In this document: piece after piece, positions 19,047-27,643 of the stretch
Layout: the number at the start of each line of letters is the position of its first letter
Numbering within the stretch: position 1 is the stretch's first letter
DNA from: an uncultured Lachnospiraceae bacterium
Lineage (GTDB): Bacteria > Bacillota > Clostridia > Lachnospirales > Lachnospiraceae
NCBI GenBank assembly: GCA_947564735.1
Contig: CANOEC010000004.1
Span: 124,001 to 188,000 of the forward strand
DNA length: 64,000 bases
Direction: 5' to 3'
Made by a program: the position numbers and the translations under genes
Notes under the pieces: generated by a model
What the model was told of the DNA's origin: nothing
What the model saw: only the letters and a program-made list of their open reading frames with translations
The model's database searches: none

Positions 19047-19064
19047 TGTTGCATTGTCCGCGTC

Positions 19065-20840
19065 TTACACACAATAATCCTGCATAATCATCTGCAGACT
19101 CTCTTTTCCCTGATATACATTCAGATCCGGATAATAAATCACATGGATGCAGATGCTGCAGCCTGTTCCCCGGTACAGCCCGTCATACGCTTCCTGCCCG
19201 AACCTGTCAATTAGAAACATATGCCACGTCTCCATATCGCCAAAGTACATCATCTCATACCGTCCGCCCTGTTCATCTTCTACAGTATATTTCCCCACAT
19301 TGCTATTCTTTCCGAGTATCCTTCCTTTTATCAGTCTGATATTCTTCTGGGCGAAAACCGGTTTCGGATTCCCGTTGCCGAAGGGCTCTAACACAGACAA
19401 CTGCCGCACAAAACCGTTTGTCACATAGGACATGGGCATGGGGACGTCAATATGTATCTTTTTCTCCAAATCGTCCTCTGTCAGTTCACAGTGTTCATTC
19501 AGATAAGCGCGGAATTTATCCACATTTTCTTCCGGCATGGATACGCCTGCCGCCATCTTATGTCCGCCGTATTTTGTATACAGATCCTTACACTCACTCA
19601 TCTTATCATACATATGATATGCTTCTATGGAACGTCCGGAACCTTTGACCCCCTCCTCCGACTTCGTCAGCACAAACACCGGCTTATCATACCGTTCCCT
19701 AAGCCGTCCGGCGATAATGCCCGCAAGACTCTCATGACAGTCCGGCAGATACACGACGAGCACTTTGTCATTTGCAAATGTCCCCGCTTCTATCAGTTCG
19801 ATTGCCTGCTTTGTCCCCTGCAGTGTCATGTTCTTCCTGCTGTCATTTAACTCCTTTAATTCGCCCGCAATGATTGCTGCCTCCGCCTGTTCTTTTGTCC
19901 TGAACATCCGCAGTGCGCGGCTTGCCGTATCAAGCCTTCCCGTCGCATTCAGGCAGGGACCCAGCACAAAGCCGATATGATATGCCGTAAGTGGTCTGCC
20001 GCGCAGTCCGTTTACCTCGATGAGCGCCCGCAGTCCGGGGTTCGTCGTATCTCTGATAAGGGGCAGACCGTATCTGACGATAATACGGTTTTCATCGATC
20101 AGCTCCATCACATCCCCCACCGTTGCAAACGCCGCAAACGCCAGCAACTCCCGGAGCTTTATGCCCTCCTTATCGACCGCCATGAGTTCAAACAACACCT
20201 GCATCAGCTTATAGGCAGTCACCGCGCCGCAAATGCCGTCAAAGGGATAGGTACAGTCGCTCTGCTTCGGGTCTACGACCGCATCCGCCGGCGGCGGACA
20301 TTCTATCCTTACGCCCTCCGCATTCACCTCATACGGCACCTCATGGTGATCCGTCACCACCACGGTCAGTCCAAGCGACTTCGCACAGGCAATCTGGTCT
20401 TTCGCCGCAATGCCGTTATCACATGTCAGTATCGTCTCGACTCCGTCCTCATGCGCCTTGGTTATCATCTCGTCATTCAGCCCGTATCCGTCCAGAATAC
20501 GGTGGGGTATCACGACATCCGCCTGCGCACCGCACAGCTCCAGACCTGTAATAAGAATATATGCGGCGCAGACGCCGTCAATATCATAATCTCCTATCAC
20601 GCGGATTTTCTTCCCGCCCTCAATCTTATCCCGCAAAATATGTGCTGCGCGCTCCACATCCTTTAGCAGATACGGAGAATGCATATCTTTCAATGTGCCA
20701 TGAAGAAACCGTCCGATTTCCTCATCCGTCACGATATCCCTGTTACGGATAATCCGCGCAATCACCGGATCGATCTGAAATGTTTCCGCTATCTTTGCAA
20801 AATCCGCTCTTTTTGCGGATACCATCCACTTCGCCATTTC
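19065..20840 (-). CDS. recJ: Single-stranded-DNA exonuclease RecJ
   Basis: RecJ degrades single-stranded DNA 5' to 3' in recombination and repair. DHH-family motifs are present: GDYDIDGVCAAYIL, TCDNGIA, TDHHEV, and the DHHA1-type GHKMAAGVSM near the C-terminus. The start is taken at the ATG giving MAKWMVSAKRADF, the usual RecJ beginning; an ATG eight codons upstream has its ribosome site too close. Length is about 591 residues. It is followed by a strong terminator. Confidence 0.94.
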   Translation of the reverse strand, partial: EMAKWMVSAKRADFAKIAETFQIDPVIARIIRNRDIVTDEEIGRFLHGTLKDMHSPYLLKDVERAAHILRDKIEGGKKIRVIGDYDIDGVCAAYILITGLELCGAQADVVIPHRILDGYGLNDEMITKAHEDGVETILTCDNGIAAKDQIACAKSLGLTVVVTDHHEVPYEVNAEGVRIECPPPADAVVDPKQSDCTYPFDGICGAVTAYKLMQVLFELMAVDKEGIKLRELLAFAAFATVGDVMELIDENRIIVRYGLPLIRDTTNPGLRALIEVNGLRGRPLTAYHIGFVLGPCLNATGRLDTASRALRMFRTKEQAEAAIIAGELKELNDSRKNMTLQGTKQAIELIEAGTFANDKVLVVYLPDCHESLAGIIAGRLRERYDKPVFVLTKSEEGVKGSGRSIEAYHMYDKMSECKDLYTKYGGHKMAAGVSMPEENVDKFRAYLNEHCELTEDDLEKKIHIDVPMPMSYVTNGFVRQLSVLEPFGNGNPKPVFAQKNIRLIKGRILGKNSNVGKYTVEDEQGGRYEMMYFGDMETWHMFLIDRFGQEAYDGLYRGTGCSICIHVIYYPDLNVYQGKESLQMIMQDYCV

Positions 20841-20883
20841 TTTTCCATACCTTTCACGTTTCATTTCCTGTTACATAAAACAT

Positions 20884-20916
20884 AGGCGCCCTGTTTACCG
20901 CAGAACGCCTTTTTTA
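20884..20916 (-). terminator. Probable terminator or attenuator after secDF
   Basis: On the minus strand GGCGTTCTG pairs with CAGGGCGCC (two G-U pairs) around a seven-base loop. The following T-run is weak, so read-through into recJ is likely. Confidence 0.45.
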
Positions 20917-20949
20917 TTACCATATACTTATCGCCTTATCCAAACAATC

Positions 20950-23217
20950 CTATTTCGCCGCTTCCTTCTTCACAAGCTTAGTGCGCAGCACATACCAGAA
21001 CGCGCTCGCAAGACAGATGGAAGAATACGTACCGCAAAGAATACCTGCAATCAGCGGCAGTGCAAATTCCTTGATGGAGGACACGCCGAACACCTCAAGG
21101 GACGCCACCATAAAGAACGTCGTCAGAGAAGTAAAAATACTTCTGGACAAGGTCTGTGAAATACTCTTGTTGACCACGTCATCCAGACTTTCTCTGTCAC
21201 GTTTGTCCCTTAAATTCTCACGGATACGGTCAAAGATAACAATGGTCGCATTGATGGAATAACCAATAATCGTCAACATACATGCAATAAAGGTATTGCC
21301 CACCGAAATCTTCACGATTGCATAGAACGCAAGCACTACCAATACATCATGAACCAGTGCAAGCACGGAGCTTGCGCCGAAACGGATATCTTTGAACCTG
21401 AACCAGATATATAACAGCATGAGTATGGTGGAGACAAGAATTGCCTTAATGGCATCCGCCTGCATCTCGGAACTGACCGTTGCGCTGATTGTCTCAGCCG
21501 TGATACTGTTCCCATCTACGCCAAAATTCGCCGTCATCGTATCGGCAAACTGCTGTCTCTCTTCCACATTCAAGGTTCTTGTCTTAATAATAACCTGATT
21601 GGAACCTGCCACCTTCGTTGTCTGTACATTTCCGTCACCCGTAATATCCTCAATCAGCGGAACAATCTGCGCATCAATCTGCTCAATGCTCATATCCTCG
21701 TTCAATGTCATGGTCGTGGATGTGCCACCCACAAAATCAAGACTGTAATTTAAGGGCATATCCATTTGCGCCTTGTTGATTCCCATCACTACAAAGCCGA
21801 TGACAATCACCGCTGCCGACAAAGCGAAGAACGCATTCTTTTTGGATAAAAAGTTGATTGTCTTCTTCTCCTTGCCTATACCGTATGCCTTCTCGCTCTG
21901 AACGCCAAGCCCATAAAATACATTGAGAAGGTATTTCGTAACAAACAGCGCCGTAAACATGGACAATACGATACCAAGCATCAAAGTAATCGCAAATCCC
22001 TTGATGGTGCCGCTTCCCATCATAACAAGCACAATTGCCGCAATAAACGTTGTGATATTACCGTCTATAATAGCCGATAACGCTTTGCTGAAGCCAATCT
22101 TCACGGAGGACTGTACCGTCTTGCCGGTAGCAAGCTCTTCCCTGATACGCGCAAAAATAATGACATTGGCATCGACTGCCATACCTACCGACAGGATAAT
22201 ACCTGCAATACCCGGAAGTGTAAGCGTCACTTCAAAGGCATACAACAGAATCACCATAAGCTCTGTATACAGACACAATGCAAGTGAGGCAACCAGACCG
22301 GGAACATAATATACCGCAATCATAAACAGAACAACCAGTGCAAAACCAACCGCCGCCGCAATCAGACTGGAACGGATTGCCTCGGAACCAAGCTGTGCGC
22401 CCACCACATTAGAACGCAGCTCCTCTAACTCCAGCTTCAATCCGCCGATACGGATTGTGGACGCGATCCGCTCTGCCTCCGCCGCGCCGGACGGCACCGT
22501 AATCACCGCGTTACCATCGGTAATCACAGCATTTACACTCGGTACGCTGACAAACTGGTCATCATAATAAATCGCAATGGATTCACCGTTATCAAATGCC
22601 TTTTGCGTCGCTTGGGCAAATGCAGCCTTACCGGATTCGTTCAATGTCAGCGTAACCACATTTTCCACATTTCCCATGGAATCCTGCTGCGCTCTCGCCT
22701 GTGCATCTTCCACTTCCGTTCCCGTCAGGACAATGGAACCGTCCGCTGTCAGCTCATCTATCGTTTTGGTCAGAATGTATTGAATCTCTATATTGCCATC
22801 TGCATCCATACCGTAGGTGCCGCCGTAATTCGGATTACCCGCGCTGTCCGTCTGCGCAATAAAATACAGGCTGCCGGGCTTACCTAACTCTTCCAGAATC
22901 GCATTGGCGTCGGACACGCCGGGAATCTCAATATTAATCCGGTCCGTTCCCTCTTTATATACCTGCGCCTCCGTACTGTAATTTTCTACACGCTGCTGCA
23001 GCTTATAAATCGTATCGCTCATATCCTCATCGCTCGGTTTGCCGTCGCCGACCACCTGATAAGTGATGCTGACGCCTCCCGCCAAATCCAAGCCCAGCTT
23101 AATGCTGGACGCCGCGCCGGACTTGTCCGACCCAACACCAAATACTGCCGTGTAGCCAAGCAGTCCGAGTATCAAAACAAATACAATCAGACTGACCACC
23201 GCTCTGCTCTTTTTCAT
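20950..23217 (-). CDS. secDF: Fused protein translocase subunit SecDF
   Basis: SecD and SecF use the proton gradient to pull secreted proteins across the membrane after SecYEG/SecA. Both halves are fused here in 755 residues. The SecD half (about 1-440) has LGLDLAGGVSITYQV, a large extracellular P1 domain, and a membrane bundle with VGMAVDANVIIFARIREEL. The SecF half (about 450-755) has LDFVGGTSTTMTL and ATIVIFDRIRENLRD. Fusion is common in Firmicutes. It overlaps scfB by four bases. A yajC gene, often nearby, is not present. Confidence 0.95.
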   Translation of the reverse strand: MKKSRAVVSLIVFVLILGLLGYTAVFGVGSDKSGAASSIKLGLDLAGGVSITYQVVGDGKPSDEDMSDTIYKLQQRVENYSTEAQVYKEGTDRINIEIPGVSDANAILEELGKPGSLYFIAQTDSAGNPNYGGTYGMDADGNIEIQYILTKTIDELTADGSIVLTGTEVEDAQARAQQDSMGNVENVVTLTLNESGKAAFAQATQKAFDNGESIAIYYDDQFVSVPSVNAVITDGNAVITVPSGAAEAERIASTIRIGGLKLELEELRSNVVGAQLGSEAIRSSLIAAAVGFALVVLFMIAVYYVPGLVASLALCLYTELMVILLYAFEVTLTLPGIAGIILSVGMAVDANVIIFARIREELATGKTVQSSVKIGFSKALSAIIDGNITTFIAAIVLVMMGSGTIKGFAITLMLGIVLSMFTALFVTKYLLNVFYGLGVQSEKAYGIGKEKKTINFLSKKNAFFALSAAVIVIGFVVMGINKAQMDMPLNYSLDFVGGTSTTMTLNEDMSIEQIDAQIVPLIEDITGDGNVQTTKVAGSNQVIIKTRTLNVEERQQFADTMTANFGVDGNSITAETISATVSSEMQADAIKAILVSTILMLLYIWFRFKDIRFGASSVLALVHDVLVVLAFYAIVKISVGNTFIACMLTIIGYSINATIVIFDRIRENLRDKRDRESLDDVVNKSISQTLSRSIFTSLTTFFMVASLEVFGVSSIKEFALPLIAGILCGTYSSICLASAFWYVLRTKLVKKEAAK

Positions 23218-24647
23218 AATGCTTTCTCCTTTTCCTCATCGGCAAGCGCCGCTTTTATCATGATTGCGCACTCCACGCGCTTTCTCTGCAATTCACAGCC
23301 AAGGTCATAAACACCGTTGATATTACCGCTGAAATTATACGCATTGGCTGCACAGCCGCCGCTGCAATAGAACTTGGCAAAACAATCCTTACATTTCTCC
23401 TTCGCATAGACATTACATGCTTTAAAAGTATCCCTGATATCCGTGCGGACAATCCCTTCTTCCACGTTCCCCATCAGAAATTCCTCCTGCCCGACAAACT
23501 GATGGCACGGATAGAAATCTCCCCAAGGCGTCACCGCAAGATACTCCGTTCCCGATCCGCAGCCCGACAATCTCTTTGCCACACAGGGACCACCTTCTAA
23601 ATCTATCATAAAATGAAAGAAATTAAAACCTTTTCCTTCCTTTTTTCTGCGAATATATTCCAAAGCCAGTTTATCATACTCTGCAAGAATTGCCGGAACA
23701 TCTTCCTGCCGCAGCGCATAATCTTCCGTCTCAGCCGCAACCACGGGTTCCACGGAAATCTGCTCAAACCCTTCGTCCGCAAGGTGTTTGACATCCTCGG
23801 CAAAATCCAGATTATTTCTTGTAAAAGTTCCCCTCACATAGTAATTCATCTGATTTCTGCTCTCGGCAACCCTCTTATACTTCGGAACCACCTCGTCATA
23901 GCTCCCCTGCCCGCCTCTGTGGGGACGCATCAAATCGTGAATCTCCTTGCGCCCGTCAATGCTTAAGACAATGTTTGCCATCTCCTTATTGGCGAACTCC
24001 AGTACCTCATCATCAAGCAGTACCCCGTTCGTCGTCAACGTGAAACGGAATTTCTTATTGTGCGGCTCTTCAAGGCTTCTGCCGTATGACACCAGATCCT
24101 TGACCACCTGCCAGTTCATCAAAGGCTCTCCCCCAAAAAAATCCACTTCCAGATTCACCCTGTTCCCCGAGTTTGCCACCAGAAAATCAAGCGCCTTCTT
24201 TCCCACTTCATAGCTCATGAGCGCTCTTCTCCCGTGATATTCTCCTTCCTCGGCAAAACAGTATCTGCAGGCAAGGTTACAATCATGCGCAATATGAAGG
24301 CACAGCGCCTTTACCACAGTCTGCCGATTCTGAAATCCGTCAATATAATTCTCATAGACGTCCTCTGTATACAACATCCCCGCCTTGTATAATTCGAGAA
24401 TCTCCCCAACCGTCTCATGTACTTCGTCGCCGCTAAACGATGCGCTGTCTGAAACAGACCGTCCCTTTTCCTCTTCCAGTCTGCCGGAAACATACGCTGC
24501 AACCTCTTCTTTGTCCTCTATCTTTTGCGCCAGCGCCTCTTCCACAACCGGAATGATGCGGTATGCCGCTTCATCTACTACATGTACGCTACCGCTGTTG
24601 ACATCCAGCACAATATGATATCCGTTACTTATATATTGATGTATCAC
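23214..24647 (-). CDS. scfB: Thioether cross-link-forming SCIFF peptide maturase (radical SAM/SPASM)
   Basis: Radical SAM enzyme that installs thioether bonds on the SCIFF precursor peptide to make a ranthipeptide. An N-terminal region resembling a peptide-recognition (RRE) domain (1-90) precedes the cluster motif CNLACRYCF. A C-terminal SPASM domain has many cysteines, including CKDCFAKFYCSGGC, for two auxiliary iron-sulphur clusters. The 477-residue length is usual. It starts with GTG, AAGGAG seven bases upstream. Its substrate gene lies 214 bases upstream on the same strand, and the enzyme overlaps secDF. Confidence 0.95.
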   Translation of the reverse strand: MIHQYISNGYHIVLDVNSGSVHVVDEAAYRIIPVVEEALAQKIEDKEEVAAYVSGRLEEEKGRSVSDSASFSGDEVHETVGEILELYKAGMLYTEDVYENYIDGFQNRQTVVKALCLHIAHDCNLACRYCFAEEGEYHGRRALMSYEVGKKALDFLVANSGNRVNLEVDFFGGEPLMNWQVVKDLVSYGRSLEEPHNKKFRFTLTTNGVLLDDEVLEFANKEMANIVLSIDGRKEIHDLMRPHRGGQGSYDEVVPKYKRVAESRNQMNYYVRGTFTRNNLDFAEDVKHLADEGFEQISVEPVVAAETEDYALRQEDVPAILAEYDKLALEYIRRKKEGKGFNFFHFMIDLEGGPCVAKRLSGCGSGTEYLAVTPWGDFYPCHQFVGQEEFLMGNVEEGIVRTDIRDTFKACNVYAKEKCKDCFAKFYCSGGCAANAYNFSGNINGVYDLGCELQRKRVECAIMIKAALADEEKEKAL

Positions 24648-24673
24648 TGTTGTTCTCCTTGTTTATTTACAGA

Positions 24674-24829
24674 TGTATAAGCAGACTTTAGACGCCCTAT
24701 TTTCTAAGTTCGCATTGCGCATCCTAAGACATACCAGCCATGCTGACATGGAAGCACGGCATATGACTTACAAGACTTCTGATTCTGCTTATACACGCAT
24801 AATAAGCAGCGACTCCTAATCGCTGCTTA
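24674..24829 (-). ncRNA. Structured RNA segment between scfA and scfB
   Basis: On the minus strand a 10-bp perfect hairpin (TAAGCAGCGA/TCGCTGCTTA, 24803-24829) follows the scfA stop. It is followed by a segment closed by a 12-bp perfect inverted repeat, TGTATAAGCAGA at 24674-24685 with TCTGCTTATACA at 24784-24795. The 98-base interior holds a smaller CCATG/CATGG hairpin. The whole lies in the transcript between the peptide and its maturase and ends about 25 bases before scfB. The first hairpin could be an attenuator that lets scfA be made in excess. A separate folded RNA or a protein-bound leader for scfB is also possible. Confidence 0.5.
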
Positions 24830-24861
24830 CATTTCCTATCTCGTGCATAGCCCAAAATGAA

Positions 24862-25005
24862 TTATCTTGCCTTCTCGCAACTCTGGTTTCCTACCGTGCA
24901 GGATGTCTTGCAGGCTGACTGACAAGATGTCTGGCACTCGCCGCATCCGCCCTTCTTCATGGACTCTTTCAAATCTCTTGTGCTCAATGTCTTAATATGT
25001 TTCAT
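24862..25005 (-). CDS. scfA: SCIFF ranthipeptide precursor
   Basis: A 47-residue peptide with six cysteines at positions 21, 24, 28, 32, 36 and 43, the hallmark of the six-cysteines-in-forty-five (SCIFF) family found across Clostridia. The leader part begins MKHIKTLSTRDLKESMKKG and has no cysteine. Threonine or serine residues next to the cysteines are plausible acceptors for thioether bonds. The ATG has AAGGAGG eight bases upstream, a strong site. It lies upstream of its maturase scfB. The mature function is unsettled; a role in quorum sensing or metabolism has been proposed for related peptides. Confidence 0.95.
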   Translation of the reverse strand: MKHIKTLSTRDLKESMKKGGCGECQTSCQSACKTSCTVGNQSCEKAR

Positions 25006-25101
25006 AACCGTATCCTCCTTCATATATTATCAAGTTATTCTCCGTATCCGATATGTATGGCAGCAATCACAAAAACCGCTCCACACCTATAAACTTTATG
25101 T

Positions 25102-25110
25102 AGTATATCA
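25102..25110 (-). promoter_or_regulatory. Extended -10 promoter before scfA
   Basis: The minus strand reads TGATATACT, a good extended -10, about 75 bases ahead of the scfA ribosome site, with no clear -35 hexamer. The preceding bases are A/T-rich, which could serve as an UP element. Confidence 0.5.
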
Positions 25111-25188
25111 TAGTTTTCCGGATACGAAAAGTATTTTTTGTATTTTTTCTTGTTCTCTGCATCACATCAGACGCGTCCCATCCTTTTC

Positions 25189-25563
25189 CTAACTTATCAT
25201 TCCGCCCAGCATACCGCTTCCCGCACACAAAAAGAACACCGTAATCATATTTCCCGCGACATCCTGCGGACCTCTGTTGACAATTAGGGATACGATTACC
25301 AAAATGGCATAATACACACATCCCATGGCAAGTCCCCACAAATATTTTTTCCTGCCGGCACGCTTTCCCGCCAGAACCCCCGCCGCAAACGTAACCACTA
25401 TGTAAACCCCGATGATGCAAATCGACACCACTTTCTCAGAAAGTCCGAACCGATACAGCATAAATGCCAAGAGAAGCAGCAACCCCGCAGTCAGGATATA
25501 TGCCGCCAACATACACTTTGTAACAAATATCGCTTTCTCCGCATACATTTCCTTTTTTCCCAT
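25189..25563 (-). CDS. TIGR04086-type four-helix membrane protein
   Basis: Protein of about 124 residues with four hydrophobic segments (about 15-35, 45-65, 75-95 and 100-120) and short basic loops, including GKRAGRKK. It resembles the TIGR04086 membrane proteins that often precede the SCIFF gene in Clostridia; the family has no known function. The ATG at 25563 is chosen because GGAGGG stands five bases ahead; the open frame extends seven codons further upstream. It has the same orientation as scfA, about 180 bases away. Confidence 0.75.
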   Translation of the reverse strand: MGKKEMYAEKAIFVTKCMLAAYILTAGLLLLLAFMLYRFGLSEKVVSICIIGVYIVVTFAAGVLAGKRAGRKKYLWGLAMGCVYYAILVIVSLIVNRGPQDVAGNMITVFFLCAGSGMLGGMIS

Positions 25564-25629
25564 GTTTCCCTCCATTTGCGTCAATTCACTATAAAGATAC
25601 TAAATATATATTCTTGTCACCAGAAAAAC

Positions 25630-25659
25630 TTGACACATTCTTATATTCCATAGTAATAT
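25630..25659 (+). promoter_or_regulatory. Predicted promoter of the CorC/HlyC gene
   Basis: TTGACA (25630-25635) and TAATAT (25654-25659) are separated by 18 bases, upstream of the plus-strand transporter gene. Confidence 0.6.
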
Positions 25660-25734
25660 TTCTGTAACTGTCAAAAGACGTCTGCATGTCTCATGACACG
25701 GAATATATCAACATAACAAGGAGTGAACATTTCA

Positions 25735-27027
25735 TTGGATACCACAGGTGTCATACAAATCGTAACATTGCTGCTCTTAGTTTTACTATCAGCATTCTTT
25801 TCTTCTGCCGAAACAGCGTTTTCGACAGTCAACCGTGTACGCCTTCGTACACTCGCCGAGGAAGGGCATAAAGGAGCCATCCGGGTACTTGGCATTCTGG
25901 ACCGGTACGGTAAGATGCTAAGCGCCATCCTGATTGGCAACAATATCGTAAATCTCTCTGCTTCTTCCGTTGCCACCACTTTTGCCATCCGAACATGGGG
26001 CAGCAAGGCTGTCGGTATCGTGACCGGTGTGTTAACGTTCGTCGTTTTGATGTTTGGCGAAATCATACCGAAAACATGGGCGATGCAGCGCGCCGAAGCC
26101 ATTACGCTGGTATACAGCCATATCATCAGCCTTTTGATGACTGTGCTGACGCCGGTTATTTACCTGATTGACAAATTATCCAACTGGATACTGCGTTTCC
26201 TACATATCAGCTCCGACGGCAACAACTTCAGTATTACGGAAAAAGAGTTAAAGACCTATGTGGACGTCAGTCATGAAGGCGGCGTCATTGAAACCGAGGA
26301 ACGTGAATTAATCTACAATGTATTTGATTTCGGCGATACCGTCGCCAAGGATATCATGATCCCCCGTATCCAGATGACTACCCTTCCTATTGATGCATCT
26401 TATCAGGAACTGTTGTCCACCTTTCAGGCTTCCATGTTTACCAGAATACCTATCTACGATGACGACCCTGACCACATCATCGGCGTGGTCAATATCAAGG
26501 ATTTCATTCTGGTCAAGGAAAAGGAAAAGTTCCAGATTAAAAAAATACTGCGGGAAGCATACTATACTTATGAATATAAAAGCGTATCAGACCTGCTTAT
26601 GGAAGTCCGTGAAAAATCGCTCAGCATCGCTTTCGTCTTAAGCGAATACGGCGCAACAGTCGGTATGATAACCATGGAAGATATGATTGAGGAACTGGTC
26701 GGTGAAATCCGTGATGAATATGATGCCGACGAAGAAGAATTGATTCAGCAGCTCGATGACAACAAGTATCTGGTGGAAGGCAGCATGAAGCTGAACGACA
26801 TCAACGACGCGCTTGACATCGAACTTGTTTCCGAAGATTACGATTCCATCGGCGGACTCATCATTGAAAAACTGGCGCGTCTGCCGCAGGATCAGGAGAA
26901 CATCACACTGGACAATGGTATTTCCCTGCTGGCAGACGGCATCAAAGACAATCGTATCGTCAAGGTACTGATTACCCTGCCAGATTCAGACGGTCAAGAA
27001 GAGGTAAAAGCTCCCGAGGAGTCGTAA
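25735..27027 (+). CDS. CNNM/CorC-HlyC family membrane protein
   Basis: Member of the DUF21-CBS-CorC_HlyC family, implicated in magnesium or other cation efflux. The N-terminal DUF21 domain (about 1-150) has three or four membrane segments and starts with the small-residue pattern LLSAFFSSAETAFSTVN. A pair of CBS domains (about 200-320) and a C-terminal CorC_HlyC domain (about 340-420) follow. I use the TTG start because AAGGAG stands eleven bases ahead; an upstream GTG would overlap that site. It is one of only two plus-strand genes in the window. Its 3' end overlaps the convergent HAD gene by 56 bases. Confidence 0.88.
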   Translation: MDTTGVIQIVTLLLLVLLSAFFSSAETAFSTVNRVRLRTLAEEGHKGAIRVLGILDRYGKMLSAILIGNNIVNLSASSVATTFAIRTWGSKAVGIVTGVLTFVVLMFGEIIPKTWAMQRAEAITLVYSHIISLLMTVLTPVIYLIDKLSNWILRFLHISSDGNNFSITEKELKTYVDVSHEGGVIETEERELIYNVFDFGDTVAKDIMIPRIQMTTLPIDASYQELLSTFQASMFTRIPIYDDDPDHIIGVVNIKDFILVKEKEKFQIKKILREAYYTYEYKSVSDLLMEVREKSLSIAFVLSEYGATVGMITMEDMIEELVGEIRDEYDADEEELIQQLDDNKYLVEGSMKLNDINDALDIELVSEDYDSIGGLIIEKLARLPQDQENITLDNGISLLADGIKDNRIVKVLITLPDSDGQEEVKAPEES

Positions 27028-27643
27028 TCATGCGCTCCTTTTTTGTACCTGCCAAAAGCAGCTGTTCCTTCGTTCTGAATCCCCACATGACGCTGACGCA
27101 TGGCATCGGTACATTCGCAGCAGTCATGACATCCACTTCCGAATCTCCAACATAAACTGCATGGGATTTATCCGAAGATAATTGTGCCAGCGCCTGATAT
27201 ACCATATCGGGCGCCGGTTTCCTTTGAATCCCTTCGCTCTCTCCGACTGCCACATCCACATACGCTTGAAAATATTTTCGGTAAAGCTGTTTCACCGCCC
27301 GGTCCGGCTTGTTGGATACGATTGCCAACCGGTATCCTGCCTGCTTTAATGCTTCTAACAACTCCATAATCCCCACATAGGGCGCCGCCTTATCTTCGCA
27401 GTGCATCGCATAATGCTCCCTGTACATCGCAAGCATTTCCTCGTAAAAGGGATTCTCTTTCCCCTGCGGTACGGCGCGCTCTATTAGTTTCGCCGCACCG
27501 TTTCCCACATAATTCCTGACATCTTCTACCCTGTGCATTGGCAGATGATACTGTTCCATCACATAGTTTACGCTGTCTGTCAAATCCTCCAGCGTATTAA
27601 GAAGTGTTCCGTCCAAATCAAAAACAATCGTATCAATCATCAT
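26972..27643 (-). CDS. HAD-superfamily phosphatase, phosphoglycolate phosphatase-like
   Basis: HAD hydrolase of 223 residues with all four motifs: DLDGTLLNT (nucleophile Asp9), VSNKPD, Lys in IQRKPAPDM, and VGDSEVDV. The cap domain of about 65 residues is type C1, as in phosphoglycolate or pyrophosphate phosphatases (Gph/PpaX). The substrate cannot be told from sequence. It overlaps the histidine kinase upstream by four bases (ATGA) and the transporter downstream by 56 bases in convergent orientation. Confidence 0.9.
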   Translation of the reverse strand: MMIDTIVFDLDGTLLNTLEDLTDSVNYVMEQYHLPMHRVEDVRNYVGNGAAKLIERAVPQGKENPFYEEMLAMYREHYAMHCEDKAAPYVGIMELLEALKQAGYRLAIVSNKPDRAVKQLYRKYFQAYVDVAVGESEGIQRKPAPDMVYQALAQLSSDKSHAVYVGDSEVDVMTAANVPMPCVSVMWGFRTKEQLLLAGTKKERMITTPRELLPLLDRLNLAG

